A program made the translations under genes and the position numbers. Source: Bugulina stolonifera (lineage: Eukaryota; Bryozoa; Gymnolaemata; Cheilostomatida; Bugulidae). Taken from it: a stretch of DNA of 64,000 bases. Shown one piece after another: positions 40,701 to 52,700 of this stretch (the stretch's first letter is position 1; each line of letters starts with the position of its first letter). The stretch spans positions 10,839,700-10,903,699 of the forward strand of contig OW285191.1 of assembly GCA_935421135.1 (NCBI GenBank), read 5' to 3'. The notes beneath the pieces were generated by a model. It saw nothing but the letters and a program-made list of their open reading frames with translations. It made no database searches and was not told where the DNA came from.

Positions 40701-43700
40701 GCCAGAGGGCATTCCTAGTACTAAAATTCCAAAATATGTTGCCACAATATCACTGACAGGTGTGTAGACAAAAAGAATTTGCCACTGTTCGAATATTTTA
40801 GTTAGAACCAGGACATCCTGAAAACATTTGAACCCCAATTCTCAACCCCAAAACCCAAACTAATGTTTTTGAAACACCTTGTTTTTAACATTTATGGAAT
40901 GCTTCTTTACCAGCAAAAGCTTTACAATGGGGTGAATTTTGCTCTGTCAAAACATAAACAAGCGCTACGGTTCTTGCAAAGTTGCTCGAGGCAAAGAATT
41001 TTCTCCCTATGGCCATGCAATGGTTAACAATACTTTGCCAAGACTTTATATTACCGTTGCAACCTTATGTTTGGTGAGCAACACAGCTTTATGCTAAGTG
41101 ATACAAGTGAAAAGGCTTGCCATAAGACTTGACATAACGTTACATGTGTGTATATTTCTTCTCACTTGAAGGCTCCAGTGTCTGGCAACTACCATGGCTG
41201 ACAAGGATTCTTCATCCAATTCAACAATATTTTCACCAACATCCAAGAAAGAGCTTTTTGAAAGACCACAATTTGGTCTTATACATGTAGATAGGCTGGA
41301 TTGCTGTTCTAGACCTTTCCAGGGTGCCTTGGCGGCGCCCTGGACCCCTGGCATGTTTACTTTGCCATCCCTCTGGCAATTTCTAGAAACCCCTCTGAAT
41401 TGTCTTCTCTTGACGTGTGCATGACTACTTTTTGGGGACCATTTTGCACAAACACAGCTATGTGTGCAACTAGCGGACCCCGCTTTTATTCAGAAATGCA
41501 GATGGTTATGCGGTCCCCACTTTGTGGACTTCTAGCAGATGACACTTTTTGCACGGTGCCCGCAACTGTTATCTCATCTGCAAAATATTATGAAAGTGCG
41601 TTGCCTGGACCCCACAACTGTTTTGAAGTATTGTGGCCACAATTACCAAAATGAAACTATATGAAAATGGTTTTCTTGGTTGGTGAGAAGTTGTCTTTTC
41701 AATGAGCCAATAAACTAGCTCCTAGCCCTTCTAGAAGTGGTGGTCCCCGGAATACGCACTTGGGTCAGATGTCCCCGCAACTGTCGTCTCACCCGTATAG
41801 GTGTGTACGTGTAGATATCTGTGTGTATGTATGTGTAGATATCTGTGTACATGATTGTGTACTTGAATATATTTATCATGCTTGGTCCTCTTTCTGGCAG
41901 TGGTAGTGGAATCCTGGAAACAATAGAATGAAGTGTTGTACGTGTGCATTCTAGGCTCTCATAAGCTACTGATTATAATGTGAAGTTGTCCCCTCCCAGT
42001 AAGAACAAGTGTGAGAGGATAGCTTCACATTGAATTGGATAGCTTTTGCTAAAACAGTGAAGACAAATTTGTCATGAATTACTCTTTGGTATATTCTGCA
42101 AACATGGATTATTATGATTTTATATTTTTCTTTTCTAGCAGTTTCTATTTCAGTTGTTACAATATTGAATTGATTGTATAGCCCAGTTTTTTATTGCTCT
42201 TTAACAGGAGAATGGGTGGATGTAGTAGTAGATGACAGGCTTCCGACATACAATGATCGTCTTGTCTTCCTCCATTCAGCAGAGAATAATGAGTTCTGGA
42301 GTGCTCTTCTTGAGAAAGCTTACGCTAAGTTAGTGTCAATTATCCTATGTGCGGGGATTATACAGTAGATGTGGGGTTATACAGTAGATGTGGGGTTATA
42401 CAGTAGATGTGGGGTTATACAGTAGATGTGGGGGTTATACAGTAGATGTGGGGTTATACAGTAGATGTGGGGTTATACAGTAGATGTGGGGTTATACAGT
42501 AGATATGGGGTTATGTTGAACAAGATGAGAGTTGGTATAAAGTGGAATATCACATACCAGTATGTTTATGATACATAACACTCATGCTATATAGCCTACA
42601 TTCCTATCTTTTAGGTTGGTGGGCTCATATGAGGCTCTGAAGGGTGGATCTCAGGCTGAGGCCATGGAGGATTTCACTGGAGGTTTAACAGAGAGGTTTG
42701 ATCTGAATAAAGCTCCCAAGAATCTTCTCCAGATCATGCTGAAAGGTCATCAGAGAGGTTCCCTCATGGGCTGTGCACTCGATGTGAGTCACTCACTGCG
42801 TTACTTAGTGTCAGCTAACAGCTGGACTACATTCTCCATAGTTTTAAAATTTACGTACAATGTACTATAATGGCTCAAACTAGCATAATTGTGACTTTCT
42901 TAGTGAAAGGGCGATTGTATCTTCATGAAAATGTAAATTTGATATGGGTACTGTGACCTCTAGGCTTACCTGTACGTTGACTTGTACTGGTACTCTTATT
43001 GTACTCTTATTGTAAAATGTTAGTGCGAGCGAGTATTTTAATGATGAATAATAAGACGAGACGCATCTTTTATATTTTTGTTGACTCCTAAGAGTCAGCA
43101 AAAATATAAAAATGCGTCTCGTCTTACTATTCATTATTAAGATACTCGCTTGCACTAACATGTTCCAATATATCTATTAGACGAATGGGCAAACAACACT
43201 CGACAAAGTTAGGAAATATGAAGGACTACTCGATAAAAGGAGTCAACAAAAATATAAAAATGCATCTCGTCTTATTACTTATTTTACTCATACTCTTATT
43301 GTACTCGTACATACATGTATAATGTATAAGATAAATTTTATATGGGTACTGTGACCTCTAGGCCTACTGGTACGTTGACTTGTACTGGTACTCTTATTGT
43401 ACTGGTACTCTTATTGTACTGGTACTCTTATTGTACTGGTACTCTTATTGTACTGGTACTCTTATTGTACTGGTACTCTTATTGTACTGGTACTCTTATT
43501 GTACTGGTACTCTTATTGTACTGGCACTCGTACATGCATGTATAATGAGTGTATCCTGCAGGCTGGAGGTGAGATTGAAGGAAAAGGTCCAATGGGTCTC
43601 ATCACTGGACACGCCTACAGTGTCACAGCAGTCAAGATGGTGGATATCAAAACAGCTCGATCTGAAGGGAAGATTCCCCTTGGTAAGTCCCAACTCTGTA

Positions 43701-46700
43701 TCAAATGTACAAACAACCAGGAGTTACTTTCTCTCTGCTTTTGAATATTGAGAGGTGAAACAACTCCAAAATGTGTAGAATAAAATAACTGCTTATTGTA
43801 CACTGTATGCATTCAGTAGTTATTATAAGATTTAGGAATTGAAATGTAGTTTGTGCTTGTCATCATATTACATCATATTTATGTAGAAAAAATAATTGAT
43901 TTATACAGTCAGTAGTAGTCATAATATCATTAATCTCGCTCAGATCTAAATTCATATGACATGTAGTAATATCAGTGTACAAGTATATACAAGTACGTGT
44001 GTTTATAGAGATTCTAGTGAGTTATTACTAAAGGTCATTGATCAATGGGCTGTTCATTGTTTCAGTGAGAGTACGTAACCCATGGGGTAACGAGGCAGAG
44101 TGGGAAGGTCCTTGGAGTGACAAATCTAGGGAGTGGAATCTCATTTCAGCAGAAGAGAAGAAGGAACTCGGTCTATCCTTTGATGATGATGGTGAATTCT
44201 GGTAGGTCAACTATATTATATACATTGTATATAGATGTATACAACTGTAGACTTAGTGTGACTCAAGCTCTTTATACTGTGTATTTATTACTTTGAGCAT
44301 GTTCCTCCTTTCACCAGCTTTTTACTAAAAAGTGTTTTGTAGAAGTTATGTATATCTATTGGTTTTGAATAGCATGTGACTGAATATAGTCACATCACAT
44401 AATTACATGTGTAAATGGATGTGTATACCTGATAAGGGCATCTCATATGGAAACCTGTCAAGTTTATAAACCGAAACGTGGTATTTCATTTGCTATTTTT
44501 ACCGAAATGAACAACTTGCGCTCACGCTAACTCCTGCATATTGCTTCCATTAGATAGGGGAGACAAATCCCAGTCATATATCTATATGTGTAGCAGATAT
44601 AATAATATGTGTACCATAGGATGTCATTCCAAGACTTCTGCAAGTACTTCACCACCCTGGAGATGTGCTCCCTTGGACCTGATGCCATGTCAGATGAGAC
44701 AGACGGCAACAAGAACTGTTGGTCAGCCAATCAGGAAGGTGGTCAGTGGCTAAGAAGGGTCAATGCTGGAGGCTGCAGGAATTTCCTTGGTATGTGACAT
44801 TGAAAACATGGAAGGAACATTCCAGATTTACCTGGCTACAATAATCTACAGCTGAAAATTCAGATCAACAAAAATACTTCTCCTACTAATTCGAGTAATA
44901 TTAGAACCCTGGCTACATCTAGGGAAAAATCTTGCACCGAGACTCGTATCAGTTTGAGCTCCAAGCATTTCATTACTGCAGCAGGACTCTACAGTCCATG
45001 TTCTTCACAACCTGTAGATTTTTGAGAAGACTTGTAGCTGTATAAATACATGTACACTATATAGGCCTTAAATGACGGGTATATACCTGTTACAAAGTCA
45101 TCTGGAGGCTAGAGAACTATCCGAATATACATCACTGGTTGATATAGTTACATAAACCTTCACTGCTTGTCTTTAGATACCTTCTGGACAAACCCACAGT
45201 TCCGTGTGTCTGTCACAGACCCGGATGATGATGACGATGATAACCTGTGTACGGTGGTTGTTGGTCTTATGCAGAAGGACAGAAGAAAGAAGAGAGAGGA
45301 AGGCTTGGACATGCTAACCATTGGCTACTGCATCTACCAGGTGGGCCAATATCTGATATGCTCTCCGACTGGGTGCTTCAGTTGATACACTACGGATGTG
45401 CATGTAATATTCATTTAGTGCACTTGGAGTTGTTTTATCTCTAGGAAGTGAGAGAAGATAACTCTAGGTTACAATATTAGTTGGAGATTGTAATTGTAGT
45501 ACTTAATTCTATACCGAGTTTAGATCTGTCACATACATAACAAGGTCCCAACACACGTACACGTACATGTGCTTGACTATTACATCTGCTTAACAAAGAA
45601 ACTGGCAACTGACTTTACTTGTATCTTTCTCTGACTAGTACTGTAGCATACTGGATTTTTCTCTTGACTTGGTCTGCATATTTTAACATTAATTTGTTTT
45701 AAGTTGGACTTCATCTAGCTGATTTGGTTGCATGGTTATATGTATTATATACTTGTATTATATACTTGTATTATATACATGTATTATATACATGTATTAT
45801 ATACATGTATTATATACTTGTATTGTATTGCAGTTGAAGGAGCAAGTCGATGGAAATCTGGACTTGAACTTCTTCAAGTATAATGCTTCCTTCGCCAAGT
45901 CACCAACATTCATCAACACAAGAGAGGTGTGTGGGCGTCACATGCTCCCTCCAGGCACCTACGTCATTGTTCCCTCCACGTTCTCACCCAATGAGGAGGC
46001 TGATTTCGTTCTTAGAATATTCTCGGAGAAGGCAGCTGATGCCCAGTGAGTAGAAAATTATGTAGCAGTTAGTGGATGCTGCCACATTTGTACTGTGTCA
46101 GCTTTGTTTACTGGGATATATTGTAACATAGCTATCTTTACTGCAGCCTACCAAACAAGTTGTACCTTTTGAAGATGGACACTGCAACTATAACTTTGTT
46201 TTTGAGTTACCTTCTGTTCCTGTGTGCGTACTCAATATTCTAATATTACTGTCAGATACTCGACATTTGCATGTTTGTTGGAGATAATCCGACTTCATTT
46301 AGGTCTGAATTGTAGGGTTCCTACTATGACACATGTACACGTGTAGATATGTACTGTATATATACATTGTAAGTATATTGTATACTATAACATAGACATG
46401 TATATATGTACTGTATATATACATTGTAAGTATATTGTATACTATAACATAGACATGTATATATGTACTGTATATATACATTGTAAGTATATTGTATACT
46501 ATAACATAGACATGTATATGTACTGTATATATACATTGTAAGTATATTGTATACTATAACATAGACATGTATATGTACTGTATATATACATTGTAAGTAT
46601 ATTGTATACTATAACATAGACATGTATATATGTACTGTATATATACATTGTAAGTATATTGTATACTATAACATAGACATGTATATGTACTGTATATATA

Positions 46701-49700
46701 CATTGTAAGTATATTGTATACTATAACATAGACATGTATATGTACTGTATATATACATTGTAAGTATATTGTATACTATAACATAGACATGTATATATGT
46801 ACTGTATATATACATTGTAAGTATATTGTATACTATAACATAGACATGTATATGTACTGTATATACATTGTAAGTATATTGTATACTATAACATAGACAT
46901 GTATATGTACTGTATATATACATTGTAAGTATATTGTATACTATAACATAGACATGTATATGTACTGTATATATACATTGTAAGTATATTGTATACTATA
47001 ACATAGACATGTATATGTACTGTATATATACATTGTAAGTATATTGTATACTATAACATAGACATGTATATGTACTGTATATATACATTGTAAGTATATT
47101 GTATACTATAACATAGACATGTATATGTACTGTATATATACATTGTAAGTATATTGTATACTATAACATAGACATGTATATGTACTGTATATATACATTG
47201 TAAGTATATTGTATACTATAACATAGACATGTATATGTACTGTATATATACATTGTAAGTATATTGTATACTATAACATAGACATGTATATGTACTGTAT
47301 ATACATTGTAAGTATATTGTTTACTATTTTAGAGCAGTAGATGAGGACACAGGATATGATGAGTCGGTAGGTTTATTTGTCCAAATATTATCTCTGCACC
47401 TGTCTAACCTTTCTATATATGTGGATACTTCATGTCTACTTTGAGGTGGAAATGCTATATCTAGCCTCTGGCCATATACATAGCTAGCCTGTGGTCATAC
47501 ACCTACATGTAGCTAGCCTGTGGTCATACACCTACATGTAGCTAGCTTGTGACCATACAACTTTTGCTATTAATGAATTTCCTTGGCTAGGTATCTCCAA
47601 CCCAGGTTGTACATGCACCCTCTTTCAATTCATATCACAGATAAAACGAAGAGGAGTAAGTGTCTTCTGCATGTCTGTCTGCTGAACCTCAGCTTTCTCT
47701 ATATTCGTATAATAGTCGCAAACAAACGTATACATGTAGTTGGCCCCATAGTTTCATTCTCTAACCAAATTTGACAAACAATTCTAGTTGTGCTTCCTGA
47801 CAGAATTTGCAGTAGTTTTGACAACACAAGCCTGACCCAAGGTTGCAATACCCTGGTTATAACAGATATTATATAACCATCACGTTATGATATCTGTGAT
47901 GACACTCCTGCTCTGTGGATTGTTTTCCACTTTTAAATCACTGGCTGTGTTTTTATATGGTTGTCACTACCACTTGACTGGGGGTGTCGGGTGCCTATGG
48001 CTGGTTGCTGCTCTATAATTCTGGGATGTAACTCTACGGTCATGTAGTGTATATAATTGAAGTTGGTTGATTTGGGTCCCTGAAATCTGATGTTGCCTGG
48101 TGGTGGTGGGTGGCATGGTTCTAGGTCTAATCTGGTGGTTGTATGTTGGCCATACACCTGGTTGGGAAATATCTACACTGTATGTCTCCACTACCTATGA
48201 AGCTAGTGGTCTAGGTACAGGTCTCACCTGGCCACACCTGTCATTGGTTAAGGTTGGTGCTGTGAGGTGTGGGTGAACCTGAAGCATACAATTAGCTTGA
48301 CCGGAATAAACACCTCATCAGTAAAATAAAACTGTTTCCTACCTTTATTCATTCAGGGCGTTGCTATCACAGCTTGCGTTGTGGAATGAATAGTCAATAG
48401 TGTATGCTCAGTCTTTGAAACTGTCTAATGGTGAATAGAGTGACCAATCAAAATACTGTCATCTGGTACATCATTATACTCATGAGTACAGGTTTCTATC
48501 AAAGGAACACAACTCCTAGGTGCACACACACTACCCACTACACCAACCAATGACTAGATAGGCTCTGATAACATACCATGACAACTTGCATTGTAAATTA
48601 GTGGGACAAGTGTTAACTGATTATGTCTTAAATTGATCTAGAACTGTAACACAAAGGTAAGCTCATCTGTAGTTGGAAGTTGAATGTTGATTGCTAACAA
48701 TACCGTCATAGCATAATTATACAGTACAAATGTACTACTACTGTGTTATGTTGAGAGTTGTCTCCTCCTATGTTGATATGTTATTATCCAGTGGTGGATC
48801 TAGTTTAGTGTAAACACAAGGAGTGATATTGATTAAGTATTTATACACATATTACCTGTTGATCTCAGATGCTCATTAGTCAGTTCCTTCCTGTCCAGTT
48901 CTGGATTCACCACTGTCCATATCACATTTAACTACTAAACGTCCAGTTTTGTTATATTCTCTTTATATCAAATGAAAAAAAACTGTTTTCGCAGTAACTG
49001 CTGTTGTACAGTAAGGTGTTAGCCTACAACGTAACAAGCTCCAAGTGACTGTTAAGTAGCTATGATAAACGTGTATAATGTGTAGGGTTGCTGTTCTGTT
49101 GATCTCAAGTGTGTATATATGTTGTGATTGTAGTTAGATAATATTGTTACCTGATAGTAATTATTCACTCAAGACCAATATAGAGTTATATCCATGTTGT
49201 TTACATTTATATATTATTATAGAGCCGCACAGTGCAGGCCCCACCTGTTGATCCAGCTGTCAATGCAAGACTGAAAGCTACATTTGAGAAAATTTCTGGA
49301 TCTGATATGGAGATTGATGCATATGAACTAAGGGATGTTCTCAATGCTGCATATGGAAGTGGTGAGGACTATCATAAATATTATTTAATTACGATACATA
49401 TCTATAGCCAAAGTATCAACACAAGTATTCCAATTGGTTGTGTGAGTTATCTCCTCGTGTAATGGTTCTACTGGGGAATATGAAAGAAATGCATGCACAC
49501 ACTTTGTGTATTCCATGGACATACACGTACCCTATGTCTACGCTACATAGCGCTATGGGTATCCTTTGGGCTAATTGGATTGATTTATCATACATTTTCG
49601 GATACCATCTCATTAACCAATCAAGAATGCTGTGCTGTTTTATTGTTCAGTGCTGACTTAAATACCGTGTTATTATTTAAACCACCATTGCAGCCTACTC

Positions 49701-52700
49701 AAGTATGTATCTTGTGGTTCAAATTTGCTCCGTTATTTCATATGCTAATCGACCCGATTTATAAGAAAAATCATGTGATTTATGTACATCTGGTCAACAA
49801 TATGAAGCTGATTCAGCAGGGTTGCAAGATTGTTCTTGTATATACATGTAGAAAAATTATAAAGTACGTGCAATTTGAGTTGGAAACCTTTCGCACAATT
49901 GCTGATTGGCTAAATTCGAGGTTCATAAGATTTCAATATGGCTAATTTAATCCGAAGGTTTTTCATGATTCTAATTAATCCAGATTTTTGCAAATTAGAC
50001 TATTCATAATAAAATAAGTGTAATGGAGGTCATCCTAAATTGTTTTATGTAAATCCGGTATAATACATGTATATAGTTATTGCTTGTCAACAATGGACTT
50101 GGCAAAAAATTGGCTTTCCTAATGCCTGATACTGATAGCAGTCGGCCTCATTTTCTACAGCTGTCCAACACGATAAACTATATAATATTATACTATTTCA
50201 CAGGTTCAGTTGGTATGTATATATTGTGAGTGACAGCTTTTACTAGAATTCAAACCTTTCTAATTCACAAAATAGTTGTAGAAGACATGAATTATATTAA
50301 ATGAAACACATTCTTTATAGTGTTAAATCTGCACATATATAGTCTTTCAGCAAATTATTTCATACAATCTAACCACTATAATGCATGCAGTAAAAACACA
50401 CACTGCAAAGGCTTCACAGATTTTGTGGTTTGTTCCTGGATGACTTATCATTAGATTGTGTGATTTACATTTAGATGTGTGATTTAGCTTTAGACTGTGT
50501 GATTTACATTTAGATGTGTGATTTAGCTTTAGACTGTGTGATTTACCTCTAGATGTGTGATTTAGCTTTAGACTGTGTGATTTACCTCTAGATGTGTGAT
50601 TTAGCTTTAGATATGTGATTTACATTTAGATGTGTGATTTAGCTTTAGACTGTGTGATTTACCTCTAGATGTGTGATTTAGCTTTAGACTGTGTGATTTA
50701 CCTCTAGATGTGTGATTTAGCTTTAGACTGTGTGATTTACCTCTAGATGTGTGGTTTGCCTATAGATCATCTGGTTTGCCTTTAGGTTGTTGGAGTTACC
50801 TAGACTACTTTGTACTGGTCAATCTTAATAATATGTAGCAGTTTGAAAAATTAAAAAAATCAAAAGTTTTTGCTCAACTTGTGAACTATGCCATTTGTGA
50901 TGTCATTGAGTCTTGAGGTAGCTAACTATCAGTTGTGTATATTACTTGGTGTGTGTATGTCTGTTCCCAGTTTCTATCGCCTCAGATGCTCTATAATAGA
51001 GATTTGATTTTCATTTGGGTACAACACTGTTATTCTTACAGATAATATGAGTTCACTAGCTAGCGACTAACAACACTAATATAATTTCATTGTTTCTCTA
51101 AGCACCTTGTCATCTCTAGCCTAGTAGTAATCAAAATATTTCTTTCTATGTGAACTAGTGACAGTGTAGACTTATGATGTAAATGAAAATTTACTTCTCT
51201 TTCTAATATTTCAATTTAAATACTTATAACTCTATTGTACTCGGAAATAAATAACAGGTAAATGCAAATAGTGATATATTCTACTTCATGGCATATAATT
51301 TCTGAATACAGGTGACCCGGTTGTTCGACAGGCTCTTGGTTGGTAATATTACACCTACCTTGTATATCTGTAGCATAGTCTAGTCAATAGAGAGAAGTCA
51401 GTCTTTGCTATATTTTATATAGGCCTACTATTGGTTGCATCATCTCTCACGCTTTTCGTATTTATCTCCCCTTTACTCTGTAAATTGTGGTGGCTTAGTG
51501 GGTGTTCTCACTTTTTTTCACATCAGACTTGTTGCAAGCAATCACCTTGACTGTCGCAAGATTTATATCTTGTACTCTGCTTTATGTGTATTGCTTGGAG
51601 AGTTTGGACATGTGGTTAGTTATGAGGATCTGGTCAGTAATTTATTGTATTACTGGACATTGTCCAGCAAGAAAGGAAATTAGATCACAGTCATTGACAT
51701 TCTTATGGTTCAAGCAAAAGCACTAAATTAAGAAAATAAATGTCTGCCACAGTGACATTGCACTAAAAGTACACTGACCTGATATACATGCCCTACATTG
51801 ACTAGGGTCTTTCTATAAAATCCGATAGATGTACTTATTATGCCTATCAATCTCTCTGTATGTATGTGATTTTAAGAATTTGTTATAATTTTCTCTTGTA
51901 GAGTTTAAATTTGATGGTTTTCAAATTGAGACTGCAAGAAGCATGGTGGCTCTCTTTGATGTATCCTTTTACCTCTGCTAGTTATAATACATTTGCAGTG
52001 ATATGAAACTACTATTTATATGGTTAGAAGTTACAGTGGAAAGGTTTGCAAACACAAAGGCTGTGCAATTTATAGTTGTACTGTAATTGCCTGATTCTAA
52101 TGGATCCGAAACACTGATTATGAATTATTTTATTGGTAATACTGTACATATCGTTGGAGTTGTGTTCCTTAGTACCATGCATACAGTACGATCACTCTGG
52201 AAAACTTGGGTTTGAGGAATTCCAGGTGCTGTGGAACTTGCTAAGAGAGTGGAAAGGTATATTCAAGAAGTATGACAGTGATAATTCTGGAAACTTCAAT
52301 TCCTATGAGCTGAGGCAGGCTGTTAGGAAAGCAGGTAAACACATCAGACATACAATGTATATATTTAGAGCTCTGTATATACATGTATTACAGAATATTA
52401 GATGGAATATATATATGATATATAATTAATCATTTCAGGTTTCAGACTGAGTAACGGAGCATTCAAATGTATCGTCATGAGGTTCTCTAATAAAGCGGGT
52501 TTCATAGAGTTTGATGATTTCATACTTTGCTTGACTCGACTCCGGGCTTTGAATGGTAAGGGGGTGTTTATTTTAAGACTATTCTAAGTGTATGTATAAT
52601 AAGGACATTGACCTTTCTACCTGTATGTCAGTTTATGTACATGTATATGCAAGTTTTGTCTCACTGTGTAAGTAGACTCTCTATTTATAACAGGTAAGTG

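Larger units (their letters stand above)
34779..41797. mobile_element. Candidate ~7.0-kb inverted-repeat DNA element inside calpain intron 6
   Basis: Both ends carry the same 18-mer, CGACAGTTGCGGGGACAT, inverted: 34788-34805 on the plus strand and 41769-41786 on the minus strand. Outside it, similarity continues weakly for about ten bases. The flanks read TAGGTGCG (34771-34778) and TAGGTGTG (41798-41805), a possible 8-bp target duplication with one C/T change. Beyond them the same microsatellite occurs on both sides. Subterminal regions are dense in GGTCCCCAC/GTGGGGACC words in both orientations, and GCGGTCCCCACTTTG occurs once at each end. The interior is mostly a 70-bp satellite, plus a foldback at 39962-40142 and a 92-codon antisense frame at 35857-36135. 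No complete transposase is visible, so it is probably non-autonomous. An 8-bp duplication would suit hAT; exact termini are uncertain. Confidence 0.7.

Noticed and set aside
40506..41654. Possible transposase exons on the plus strand of the 7-kb element
   Set aside because: Short frames with no recognisable catalytic motif, dimerisation domain or consistent splice phase.
43342..43545. Open frames of repeated [16 protein letters not shown] type
   Set aside because: They are the 17-bp minisatellite read in three frames.
46299..46923. Minus-strand frames of repeated MYIYSTY type
   Set aside because: They are the 55/57-bp minisatellite read in frame.
49493..49945. 150-codon plus-strand open frame
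   Set aside because: It lies wholly inside a calpain intron, has no recognisable domain, and its composition is that of AT-rich intron sequence.
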